A DNA stretch of 64,000 nt, taken from Gordonia westfalica. GTDB lineage: Bacteria > Actinomycetota > Actinomycetes > Mycobacteriales > Mycobacteriaceae. This document shows, in pieces, positions 44,299 through 52,207 of this stretch. The position numbers and the translations under genes are program-made. The stretch spans positions 3,224,001 through 3,288,000 of the forward strand of contig NZ_FNLM01000034.1 of the NCBI RefSeq assembly GCF_900105725.1, read 5' to 3'. The notes below the pieces were generated by a model, which did not search any database, was not told the origin of the DNA, and saw only the letters and a list, made by a program, of their open reading frames with translations. Each line of letters starts with the position of its first letter. The first letter of the stretch is position 1.

Positions 44299-45279
44299 TC
44301 ACAGATCCAGCACGAGCCTCGGCGTGCAGCTCCTCGAGACGCACACCATCATGCAGTCGTTCGCGGCCTGCTCGTCGTCGTCGAGCACCGAATCCCGGTG
44401 GTCCGGAACACCGTCGAGAACCGTCTGTTCGCAGGTGCCGCAGGTGCCCTCGCGGCAGGAGAAGTCGACCTCCACGCCCTCACGGAGCAACGCGTCGAGA
44501 ACCGTCTCGTCCGCCGAGACCGTCACGGTCTTGCCGCTGCGGTCGAGTACGACGTCGAATCCTTCGGCGGGACCATCGTTCTCGGATTCGATGACCTTCG
44601 GCGCGAACCGCTCCAGATGGAGTTCGATGCCGCTGCGGGACTTGCACTTCTCCTCGATCGCCGCCAGGAGCGGCTCGGGTCCACAGCAGTAGACGGCGGT
44701 CCCCGGCGTCAGCGCATCGAGTGCCGCATCAAGGTCGAGCAGACCGTACTCGTCCTGCGGCCTCACCTGCACACGATCCGAATACTGTTGCGTCAGAGCA
44801 TCGGCGAACGCCATCCCCGACGCCGTGCGGCCGCCGTAGAGCAACATCCACTCGGCTCCGCGCGCGTCGACCTCGGCGATCATCGGCTTCATCGGGGTGA
44901 TGCCGATGCCGCCGGCGACGAACAGATACGACGGTGCGTCGACGAGCGGGAAGTTGTTCCGGGGCCCCTTGACCGCGACCAGGTCACCGACCGAGACGTC
45001 CTCGTGCACACTTCGCGAACCACCACGACTCACCGGTTCGCGGAGGACCGCCACCCGGAGACGGCTTCGGTCGGCCACGTCTCCACAGAGGGAGTACTGG
45101 CGGATCAGGTTCTCGCCGAGTACCAGGTCGAGGTGGGCACCCGGTGACCACTCCGGCAGGTCGCCGCCGTCGGGGTCGGCGAGGACGAGTGACACGACCC
45201 CCTCGGCCGCAGCCTCTTTCGCAACCACGCGGAGCTTGTGGTTGTCGAGCGCGGCTGTCTCGGTCCGGTTGTCGTTCAT
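44299..45279 (-). CDS. PDR/VanB-type oxidoreductase (oxygenase reductase)
   Basis: 326 residues: flavin-binding barrel (RQYSLCGD), NAD domain (VAGGIGITPMKPMI), and C-terminal 2Fe-2S ferredoxin domain with CREGTCGTC and a later Cys. This is the phthalate dioxygenase reductase order, FMN-NAD-FeS, which supplies electrons to Rieske oxygenases. No oxygenase gene lies in the window, so its partner must be elsewhere. The ATG at 45279 has a GAAGG site. It follows the GNAT gene by 29 bases and ends the minus-strand cluster. Confidence 0.9.
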   Translation of the reverse strand: MNDNRTETAALDNHKLRVVAKEAAAEGVVSLVLADPDGGDLPEWSPGAHLDLVLGENLIRQYSLCGDVADRSRLRVAVLREPVSRGGSRSVHEDVSVGDLVAVKGPRNNFPLVDAPSYLFVAGGIGITPMKPMIAEVDARGAEWMLLYGGRTASGMAFADALTQQYSDRVQVRPQDEYGLLDLDAALDALTPGTAVYCCGPEPLLAAIEEKCKSRSGIELHLERFAPKVIESENDGPAEGFDVVLDRSGKTVTVSADETVLDALLREGVEVDFSCREGTCGTCEQTVLDGVPDHRDSVLDDDEQAANDCMMVCVSRSCTPRLVLDL

Positions 45280-45308
45280 CAGGGCCTTCTCACATGTCGG
45301 AAGTCGTG

Positions 45309-46295
45309 TCAGCGAAACGCCGGTGGCGGGCTCGAGCTCTCGCCGAGCTGGTAGCAGGAGTGCACGTCTTCCTGTTCGTAGCCGAGCAACCTGCACATCC
45401 GGACCGCGCCCGCATCGTCGGGATCGATTCGCAGCGTGGACACCTGGACGTCGGCGTCGAGTTGATGCCAGAGCGCACTGAGCAACAGTGCGGTCCCGAC
45501 GCCTCCGCCTCGTGCGGCCGCGGTGAGCACCAGCGCGTTGACCGGTGCGGCACGGAGTTCGAGGTGACGGCGATGCTCGGTCGAGAACCACACGAAGCCG
45601 AGAACCTCCCCGTCGGCGTTCCGCGCGTCGACGACCATCCCACCACCGAGCCGCAGGTCGTCGGCGACGCGATCACGATGCCGCGGTGCGAGTTCAGAGG
45701 ATGCGAGGACGTCGGCGATCACCGGATCGTCGGCGGCGAGCTCCCGTGGCTCGGTGACGGTGACGCCGGCCGGGATCTCGGGCTTGTCGAGCGGCAAGGA
45801 GAAGGGGCCGGTCAGGTGCCGGACCAGCGTCCACTGGCGGCTGACGGCCGGTATCCCGAAGCGGCGCGTGAGACGTCCCGACGCCGGGTGTGTCGAATAC
45901 GCCCAGCACCGAAGCGCTTTGGCGCCGGTGTGGTCCCAGCCGTCGGCTCCGTCGGTCTCGAGACCGATCTCCTCGACGAGCAGAGTGGTGATGCCCCGGG
46001 AACGATATTCGGGGTGGACCACGTAGGAGACGGTGCCCAGCCCGTCGGCGTCGACCGCAAGGTGCAGGTACGCCACGATCACCATCGGGACGTCCTCGAG
46101 CGGGCTGAGGTCGCGCCGTGCCTTGATGGGCAGATGCGCGACGGTGCGGTTGCCGTCACCGACCTCGCGGACGGTGGTGGGATCGATGTGCGAGAACCCG
46201 GCCTCGTCGTCGTATTCGGCTGCCTCGGTCACGAGTTCGATCACTTCGTCGAGCTCGGCGCCCTCGAGGCGAGGCCGCCATTCATAGGTGATCAT
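45309..46295 (-). CDS. tandem GNAT N-acetyltransferase
   Basis: 328 residues made of two GNAT domains. The first (about 1-160) has VSYVVHPEYRSRGITTLLVEEIG, a clear acetyl-CoA loop (RSRGIT). The second (about 175-325) has ALVLTAAARGGGVGTALLLSALW and ends RMCRLLGYEQEDVHSCYQLG. The tandem layout is like mycothiol synthase MshD, but the diagnostic MshD segments are not evident, so I do not call it that. Its start overlaps the CoA-transferase stop (ATGA), implying a role in the same pathway or self-protection. Confidence 0.82.
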   Translation of the reverse strand: MITYEWRPRLEGAELDEVIELVTEAAEYDDEAGFSHIDPTTVREVGDGNRTVAHLPIKARRDLSPLEDVPMVIVAYLHLAVDADGLGTVSYVVHPEYRSRGITTLLVEEIGLETDGADGWDHTGAKALRCWAYSTHPASGRLTRRFGIPAVSRQWTLVRHLTGPFSLPLDKPEIPAGVTVTEPRELAADDPVIADVLASSELAPRHRDRVADDLRLGGGMVVDARNADGEVLGFVWFSTEHRRHLELRAAPVNALVLTAAARGGGVGTALLLSALWHQLDADVQVSTLRIDPDDAGAVRMCRLLGYEQEDVHSCYQLGESSSPPPAFR

Positions 46296-48688
46296 CGTGC
46301 ACTCTCCTCGAGTGGCTGGAGGATTCCGTCGGCGACGAATCGCCGGTACTCGGCATCGTCGAGGCCGAGCAACCCGACCGCGATCTCATGCGTGTCGGCA
46401 CCGGGCAGGGGCGCCGGGCGCAGCGGCGCATCCGGGATCGACGTGAACCGTGCGACACGCACCGCGGTGGGAAGCGGCCCCGGGAGCAGCGGATGTTCGA
46501 GCTGGGTGTAGGCATCCCGCGCGCTCAGATGGGGGTCGGTCAGCAACTCGGGCAGCCGGACCATCGCACCGGCGGGAACACCTGCCTCCTGGAGTGCGGT
46601 CATCGCGTCGGTGGGCGTCCGCTCCGACAGCCAGTCGGTCAGCGCCTTGTCCGCCTCCTCCCGGTTCTCGGTCCGCCTGTCCGCGAGCCCGAATCGGGCG
46701 TCGTCGGCGAGGTCGTCACGCCCGATGACACGGGTGAGGCTGCGCCAGTCACGATCGTCGCGGACCGTGACGACGCACCACTCGTCGTCGCCGGCACACG
46801 GGTACACGCCGGCCGGTGCGGCGAACGGGTCGGTGTTGCCCACGGCCGACACCGATCCCTGGGCCAGTGATTCGCGGACGAGTTGGCCGCCGAGCGCGAC
46901 GAGAGCCGTATCGGCCTGTGCCACCTCGATCTCGGCACCGCGCCCGTGTGACAGCCGGGCGATGAGGGCGGCGAGGACTGCCACCGCGGCCACCTGTCCG
47001 CCGATGTGGTCGGGGTACACCGTCGAGCCGTCGCTCAGACCCGTGTCGGAGTCGGAGTACCGCCACAGTGCCGACACGCCGCAGGCCGCACGTACGAGAG
47101 GCCCGTAGCCGAGTCTGGTGTTCCACGGTCCGGTGCTGCCGAAGGCGCTGCCGTCGGAGACGATGATGCGCGGGTTGATCTTTCGCAGTTCGTCGTAGCC
47201 GATCCCCATCGAGTCGAGGGTCCCGGGCTTGAAGTTGGCGAGGACGACATCGGCATCGGCGGCCAGCTGCCGGAACAGCTTCCGTCCCTCGTCGGTGCGG
47301 AGGTTGACGCCCAGTGAGCGGCGGTTGCGGTGACCCCAGGCCACCGACGGAGACAGCGTGTCCTTCCTCTTCGACTGGCGCAGACCGTCCGGGAAGTCAC
47401 GGTTCTCGACCTTGATCACGTCGGCGCCGTGGTCCGCGAACTGGCGGCCGAGTTCGGCCCCGAACACCACGACCCCGAGGTCGAGCACGCGCAGCCCGGT
47501 GAACGGGTGGGTGCCGGGTTCGGCTGCGTCCGATGTGAGCTCGCGGGCCGCGGGCGTCTCGGACCAGAGGTCCGCGGCGGCGTCGGCCGACTGCGCACGG
47601 TGCCGGAATCCCGCTCGCCGGCCATCGATCTTGACGTAGCCCGACGGAATGCGGGCCGTGACACCGGGTGCGAGCTCTGCGTCGACGAGTGTCCCGGCGG
47701 CGGCGAAGTGTTCGTTGGCGAGCACTTCGGCCGGGCGCAGCACGCCGCCGATCGGAATGCCCCGCGCGGCTCCTTCGGCGACCAGCTCGTCGCGCGTGCG
47801 TCCGGCGAACAGTTCCTCGATCAGCGGATGCAGGCGGTCCGCGGCCGCGAAACGTGCCGGGATGGTGTCGAAGGCGGGATCGGCGAACTCGGCCGGTTCG
47901 CCGAGCCAGGAGAACATGGCACGCCACTGACGCTTCGCCAGCAGGCAGATCCGCACCTGTCCGTCCGCACAGCGCAGGACCGGGTAGAAGTTCGCGGCGT
48001 CGGGGCGGCCCCGCGGGAAGTCGTCGCGACGGCCCGCGGCGGCCGAGCCCTGCACACCGAAGCCGGGATCGAAACCGTGGACCACCGTCTCGAAGGCCGA
48101 GATGTCGACGAGTTGTCCGCTGCCGGTGCGCAACCGGTCGTAGTATCCCAGCAGCGCCGACCAGGCCGCGTGCACTCCCACCGACTGTTCGACCAGCCCG
48201 GCCGGAGGCAGCAGCGGCTCCCGACCCGGCTCACCGGAACGCGACAGCACTCCGCTCATCGCGTAGATCACCGATTCGGTTGCGGCCCAATCGGCATAGG
48301 GGCCGGTCTGACCGAAGCCGCTGATCGAGACGACGACCAGTTCGGGGTGGCGTTCCAGGTGCTCGGCCGGCGACAACCCACGTCCGGCCGGCGTTCCGGC
48401 AAGCGTGGTCTCGACGAGGATGTCCGCGCCGGCAACCAGATCCAGGAATCGGGACCTGTCCGCATCGGAGTCGAGGTCGAGGACGACGACCCGCTTGTTC
48501 GCGTTGTCGAGTGCGAACGGGATGCTGATTCCGGACTCGATCGGCTCGGTCCGGCGCGACGCCGAACCGCCCGGACGTTCGACACGCACAACGTCGACGC
48601 CCAGGTCGGCGAGGAAGCGTCCACACGACTCGCCGAGACCGTCGGTCACGTCGACGACCCGGACACCTGTCAGAGGCAGATCCGTCAT
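46292..48688 (-). CDS. fused double CaiB/BaiF (class III) CoA-transferase
   Basis: 798 residues: two full class III CoA-transferase domains in one chain, about 1-385 and 395-790. Such enzymes move CoA between carboxylic acids. The catalytic Asp is present in domain 2 (EIEVAQADTAL, Asp593), but the matching position in domain 1 is Glu200 (LVDISAFETVV). So only the second domain probably has normal catalysis, with the first perhaps structural or altered. Family dimers are interlocked, so a fusion is reasonable. The gene follows the aldehyde dehydrogenase by 25 bases. Confidence 0.9.
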   Translation of the reverse strand: MTDLPLTGVRVVDVTDGLGESCGRFLADLGVDVVRVERPGGSASRRTEPIESGISIPFALDNANKRVVVLDLDSDADRSRFLDLVAGADILVETTLAGTPAGRGLSPAEHLERHPELVVVSISGFGQTGPYADWAATESVIYAMSGVLSRSGEPGREPLLPPAGLVEQSVGVHAAWSALLGYYDRLRTGSGQLVDISAFETVVHGFDPGFGVQGSAAAGRRDDFPRGRPDAANFYPVLRCADGQVRICLLAKRQWRAMFSWLGEPAEFADPAFDTIPARFAAADRLHPLIEELFAGRTRDELVAEGAARGIPIGGVLRPAEVLANEHFAAAGTLVDAELAPGVTARIPSGYVKIDGRRAGFRHRAQSADAAADLWSETPAARELTSDAAEPGTHPFTGLRVLDLGVVVFGAELGRQFADHGADVIKVENRDFPDGLRQSKRKDTLSPSVAWGHRNRRSLGVNLRTDEGRKLFRQLAADADVVLANFKPGTLDSMGIGYDELRKINPRIIVSDGSAFGSTGPWNTRLGYGPLVRAACGVSALWRYSDSDTGLSDGSTVYPDHIGGQVAAVAVLAALIARLSHGRGAEIEVAQADTALVALGGQLVRESLAQGSVSAVGNTDPFAAPAGVYPCAGDDEWCVVTVRDDRDWRSLTRVIGRDDLADDARFGLADRRTENREEADKALTDWLSERTPTDAMTALQEAGVPAGAMVRLPELLTDPHLSARDAYTQLEHPLLPGPLPTAVRVARFTSIPDAPLRPAPLPGADTHEIAVGLLGLDDAEYRRFVADGILQPLEESAR

Positions 48689-48713
48689 GTCACTCCTGTC
48701 GAAACTCAGATGA

Positions 48714-50153
48714 TCAGCGGGTGGCGAAATACACCGATTTGGGGGCGAGGTAGGGCGCGAGGCCCTCCGGCCCGAGTTCCCGTCCGAGACCGGATGCCTT
48801 CACACCGCCGAACGGTGCGGTGAGGTCGAGGGCGTAGTGGTTGACGCCGACCGTCCCCGTCCTGATCCGCCGGGCCAGTTCGAGCCCGCGCTCCTCGTCC
48901 GTCGTCCACACGGTGCCGCCGAGTCCGTACACGGAGTCGTTGGCGATGCGCACCGCGTCGTCGGTGTCGGCGTACTCGGTGATGGTGAGCACCGGACCGA
49001 AGATCTCCTCCTGCGCGATGGACGCGGAGTTGTCGACGCCGGCGAATACGGTCGGTTCGACGAACCAGCCCTGCGGCTGGTCGCCGGGAACGCCTCCGCC
49101 CGTGGTGATCTGGTAACCATCGGCTCGGCCCGCCGCGATGTGCCCGAGGACCCGATCGCGCTGGGCGGCGCTGACGAGCGGACCGATGGCCGTCGCCTTG
49201 TCGAGCGGGTCACCGACGCGCAGTGCACGAACGGTCTCGGTGACCGCGTCGACGACCTCGCCGTAGCGGGAACGCGGGGCCAGAATCCGTGTGCTGGCGT
49301 GACAGGTCTGCCCGTTGTTCACCAGCGACACCTCCAGCAGGTGACCGGCGAACACCTCCAGGTCGGCGTCCTCGGCGACGATGGCGGCCGACTTGCCGCC
49401 GAGCTCCAGGGTCACCGGACGCAACAGGCGGCCGCACACCTCCCCGATCGCACGTCCGGCGCCGGTCGACCCGGTGAATGCCACCTTGTCGACGCCCGGG
49501 TGTTCGACGAGGTGCGCTCCGGCCTCGCGACCGCCCGGCACGACGTTGAGGACACCGGCCGGCAGCCCGGCCTCCTGCGCCGCGTCGGCGAAAACGAAAG
49601 CATCCAGAGCGGTTTCGGGTGCAGGCTTGAGGACGACCGTGCAACCCGCGGCGAGGGCGGGGGCGATCTTCATCGCGGCGAGCGGCTGCGGGTAGTTCCA
49701 CGGCGTGATCGCCGCGACCACCCCGACGGGCTCACTGCGGACGACGGTACGACCGCCCAGCGCGCCGGGTCGAACCTCCTCGTCCTCCGCGGCCCGGATC
49801 AGGCCCGCGTAGTACGTCAGCATCGCCGCGGGGCCGTAGCCGTTCGTCGGCTTCGCCAGGCTGATGGGCATTCCGTTCTCGCGGCTGACCAGCTCGGCGG
49901 TGTCGCGGGCACGCCTGGTCATCGCCGCGGCGAACCGGTCGAGGACATCGGCTCGCTCGGCTCTGCTCATCGATCCCCACGGCCCGTCGAGTGCGGCCCG
50001 TGCGGCCGCGTCCGCGGCATCGATGTCCGCGGTCCCCGCCAGCGCACTACGACCGAGCACCTTCTCGGTGGCGGCCTCGACGACGTCGCCGTACTCCCCC
50101 GACGCCGGCGGAGCCCAGTTCCCGTCGATGAACAGCTCGTTGCGATCCAACAT
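48714..50153 (-). CDS. aldehyde dehydrogenase (NAD(P)-dependent)
   Basis: 479 residues of the ALDH superfamily: ITPWNYPQPLAAMKIAPALAAGCTVVLKPAPETALDA, FTGSTGAGRAIGEVC, general base Glu in VTLELGGKSAAIV, nucleophile Cys in NNGQTCHASTRIL, and EEIFGPVLTI. It oxidises an aldehyde to the acid. In this cluster it may take the aldehyde released by a retro-aldol cleavage catalysed by the neighbouring thiolase-like/DUF35 pair and pass the acid to the CoA-transferase; that is inference. Confidence 0.93.
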   Translation of the reverse strand: MLDRNELFIDGNWAPPASGEYGDVVEAATEKVLGRSALAGTADIDAADAAARAALDGPWGSMSRAERADVLDRFAAAMTRRARDTAELVSRENGMPISLAKPTNGYGPAAMLTYYAGLIRAAEDEEVRPGALGGRTVVRSEPVGVVAAITPWNYPQPLAAMKIAPALAAGCTVVLKPAPETALDAFVFADAAQEAGLPAGVLNVVPGGREAGAHLVEHPGVDKVAFTGSTGAGRAIGEVCGRLLRPVTLELGGKSAAIVAEDADLEVFAGHLLEVSLVNNGQTCHASTRILAPRSRYGEVVDAVTETVRALRVGDPLDKATAIGPLVSAAQRDRVLGHIAAGRADGYQITTGGGVPGDQPQGWFVEPTVFAGVDNSASIAQEEIFGPVLTITEYADTDDAVRIANDSVYGLGGTVWTTDEERGLELARRIRTGTVGVNHYALDLTAPFGGVKASGLGRELGPEGLAPYLAPKSVYFATR

Positions 50154-50181
50154 GATGACCCTTCGAAGTCTGAGTGCCTGG

Positions 50182-51366
50182 CTAGAGCGTGTCTGCGTGG
50201 CCGAACAACACCGAACTGACCAGCGGCGCCATCGGCCCCCCGATGAACAACGAGGTCTTGGCGTCGGACACCTGGTTGGTCGAGGTGCCGCGGATCTGAC
50301 GCACGGCCTCCGCCGCGAGGTTGAGTCCGTTGATGAACGAGTCCGCCAGGTTGCCGCCGCTGGTGTTCACCGGGAGCTTGCCGTGCGGCGCGGTCAGGTT
50401 CTCCACCGTCATGACCGTGCCCGCGGCTTCTCCGGGCGGGCACAACCGGTGGTCGATGAGTGCCGCGACCGCGGGACCGCTGAAGTTCTCGTAGACCTGC
50501 ACCACGTCGACGTCGTCCGGACCGAGCCCCGCCGACGCCCAGAGACGTTCGGCGACACCGGGTTTGCCGTTGTTCGCCGGACCGAAACCGGCGGTCGAGT
50601 ACTGCTCGTCGTTGTCGACGCGCTCGCAGTATCCGCCGGGCGCACCCTGAGCGCCGGCGATGACATAGGCCGGGTCGGGGCGCAGGTCGCGCGCGCGGTC
50701 GGCGGACACGAGGACGAGTGCCACCGCGCCGTCGCTCTCCCTCGAGCAGTCGTACAGATGGAACGGTTCGGCGATGAGCCTCGACGATTCGTAGGTGTCC
50801 TCGTCGAGCGGTCGACCGTGTCCCTGGGCCGTGGGGTTCTGCTGCGCATGCTGATACGCCGCCAGCACGAGCGAGCGCATCGCCGATCGCGGGACCCCGT
50901 CGTGTTCGAGCATCCGCTGCGTCCGCATCGCGCAGATCTGCGCGGGCGAGCCGACGCCGTGCGCCAGGAAGTGCGGGCCGTAGTGGTACTTGGCGTAGCC
51001 GAGTCGTCCGGTGTCGGCCTGCGACATGGCGCGATACACGACGACACAGTCCGCCTGTCCCGACGCGATCGCGACGGCCGCGTTGGTGATGGCCGCGGCG
51101 ACACTGCCCCCGCCACCTCCCCACATCATGTTCGACCACCGCAGTTCGTCGATCATCAGTGCCGCACCGAGGATGGGGCCGTCGTTGGAACCGCCTGCAT
51201 ACGAGACGAATCCGTCGATCTCACGGGCCGAGACCCCGGCGTCGGCGCAGGCGTCGAGGATGGCCTTGATGGTCATCTGCTGCTCGGTCATCGGCGATTG
51301 CCCGCGCTTGTAATGCATTTCGGACACGCCGACGACGGCGGTCGCGCCACGAATCGATCCGGACAT
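50182..51366 (-). CDS. Ltp2-like thiolase-fold protein without nucleophilic Cys
   Basis: 394 residues of the lipid-transfer-protein/SCPx thiolase group. At the place of the thiolase nucleophile the sequence is WGGGGGSVAAAITNAAVAI with no Cys, and the C-terminal NTSGGNLADSFINGLN replaces the usual GHPxGxSG. VYENFSGPAVAALIDHR carries a Tyr like the catalytic Tyr of Ltp2. With the DUF35 partner whose stop overlaps this start (TGATG), it resembles the Ltp2-DUF35 retro-aldolases of sterol side-chain breakdown. A true thiolase reaction is unlikely. Confidence 0.85.
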   Translation of the reverse strand: MSGSIRGATAVVGVSEMHYKRGQSPMTEQQMTIKAILDACADAGVSAREIDGFVSYAGGSNDGPILGAALMIDELRWSNMMWGGGGGSVAAAITNAAVAIASGQADCVVVYRAMSQADTGRLGYAKYHYGPHFLAHGVGSPAQICAMRTQRMLEHDGVPRSAMRSLVLAAYQHAQQNPTAQGHGRPLDEDTYESSRLIAEPFHLYDCSRESDGAVALVLVSADRARDLRPDPAYVIAGAQGAPGGYCERVDNDEQYSTAGFGPANNGKPGVAERLWASAGLGPDDVDVVQVYENFSGPAVAALIDHRLCPPGEAAGTVMTVENLTAPHGKLPVNTSGGNLADSFINGLNLAAEAVRQIRGTSTNQVSDAKTSLFIGGPMAPLVSSVLFGHADTL

Positions 51367-51827
51367 CAGCGTCCTCCCCCTATCGAATCGGCCGGGGCCG
51401 AATCGCTCCGGCGCCACCGCAGCAGCGGCCAGGGTTCACCCTCTTTGTGCTCGAAGAACCCGGTTACGGACTCGCCGATCTGCGGCGTCCGCTCCACGTC
51501 GTCGACGAGCAGCCCGAGGACGCGGCGGCCACCGGCGCCGGCGAGTTCGACGAGGACGCTGATGTAGGGCATCCGGTCGGACAGTTCCTCGATGTACGGA
51601 TACCAGCTCCGGCTCCAGCTGTAGACGGTGCCGGCCGGCTCGACGCTGCGCCATTCGAGGTCGAAGCCGTGGCAGTTGCCGCACACCGACTGCGGGCTCC
51701 AGATCCAGGTCTGGCATGTCCCGCAGCGCTGCAGCCGCAGCTCACCGGCGAGGAGGCCCTCCCAGTACGGTGCGTCGATGCCGTCCGCGGCCGGACCCCA
51801 GGGGACGTCGGTCGTCGCGGCGGTCAT
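51366..51827 (-). CDS. DUF35 zinc-ribbon/OB-fold protein
   Basis: 153 residues: N-terminal helix, zinc ribbon CGTCQTWIWSPQSVCGNC (two CxxC pairs), then an OB-fold with GTVYSWSRSWYPY and VLGLLVDDVE. DUF35 proteins are obligate partners of Cys-less thiolase-like enzymes, binding the acyl-CoA. It overlaps the NTF2-like gene (ATGA) upstream and the thiolase-like gene downstream, so a complex is likely. Confidence 0.92.
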   Translation of the reverse strand: MTAATTDVPWGPAADGIDAPYWEGLLAGELRLQRCGTCQTWIWSPQSVCGNCHGFDLEWRSVEPAGTVYSWSRSWYPYIEELSDRMPYISVLVELAGAGGRRVLGLLVDDVERTPQIGESVTGFFEHKEGEPWPLLRWRRSDSAPADSIGGGR

Positions 51828-52138
51828 GCCCGATCACCGGGCGGGAAGTTCTCCAGGGCGGCGGCCAGCCACGTGCCGTCGCGGCGTTCCCAGACCGAGC
51901 GGAGTCCGACCTGGCGGCCGTCGAATGTGTAGACGGCCTCACCGATCATCCGGTCGCCATCGGCTCGGACACCGACGATCCGATGGTCGTCGATCGCGCC
52001 ACGGGGCACGTCGACGCCCTCGAACACGGTCGGCAGGTTCTCCTGGACCATCTCCGCCAATGCGGACCCCATGTCCCCGGCGGCGACGTGGCCGACGTGC
52101 TGCGCATAGCGCGCACGAAAGTCGTCGATCTCGCTCAT
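51824..52138 (-). CDS. small NTF2/SnoaL-like protein
   Basis: 104 residues: IDDFRARYAQHVGHVAAGDMGSALAEMVQENLPTVFEG, VGVRADGDRMIGEAVYTFDGRQVGLRSVWERRDGTWLAAALENFPP is an NTF2-like alpha/beta cone. In many thiolase/DUF35 pairs a MaoC-like hydratase is neighbouring; here an NTF2-like protein takes that place and could be a hydratase or binding subunit. GAAGGAGTGA site before the ATG. First gene of the minus-strand run to 44299 unless read-through from the gene at 52208 occurs. Confidence 0.75.
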   Translation of the reverse strand: MSEIDDFRARYAQHVGHVAAGDMGSALAEMVQENLPTVFEGVDVPRGAIDDHRIVGVRADGDRMIGEAVYTFDGRQVGLRSVWERRDGTWLAAALENFPPGDRA

Positions 52139-52178
52139 CGCGTCACTCCTTCACCGCCGGCTACCCGGCGCCTGTGCA

Positions 52179-52202
52179 ATAAACCTTACGTCTTTAGATA
52201 AT
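52179..52202. promoter_or_regulatory. AT-rich promoter-region motif, copy 1
   Basis: A 24-base AT-rich stretch (core CTTACGTCTTTAGAT) in a 67%-GC-like setting, 40 bases upstream of the NTF2-like gene. It matches 16 of 24 positions of the stretch at 53751, upstream of the next gene. It could be a shared operator or simply promoter sequence. Confidence 0.4.
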
Positions 52203-52207
52203 GCGGG

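Noticed and set aside
45309..46295. Mycothiol synthase MshD
   Set aside because: Tandem GNAT layout fits, but I could not recognise the diagnostic MshD segments.
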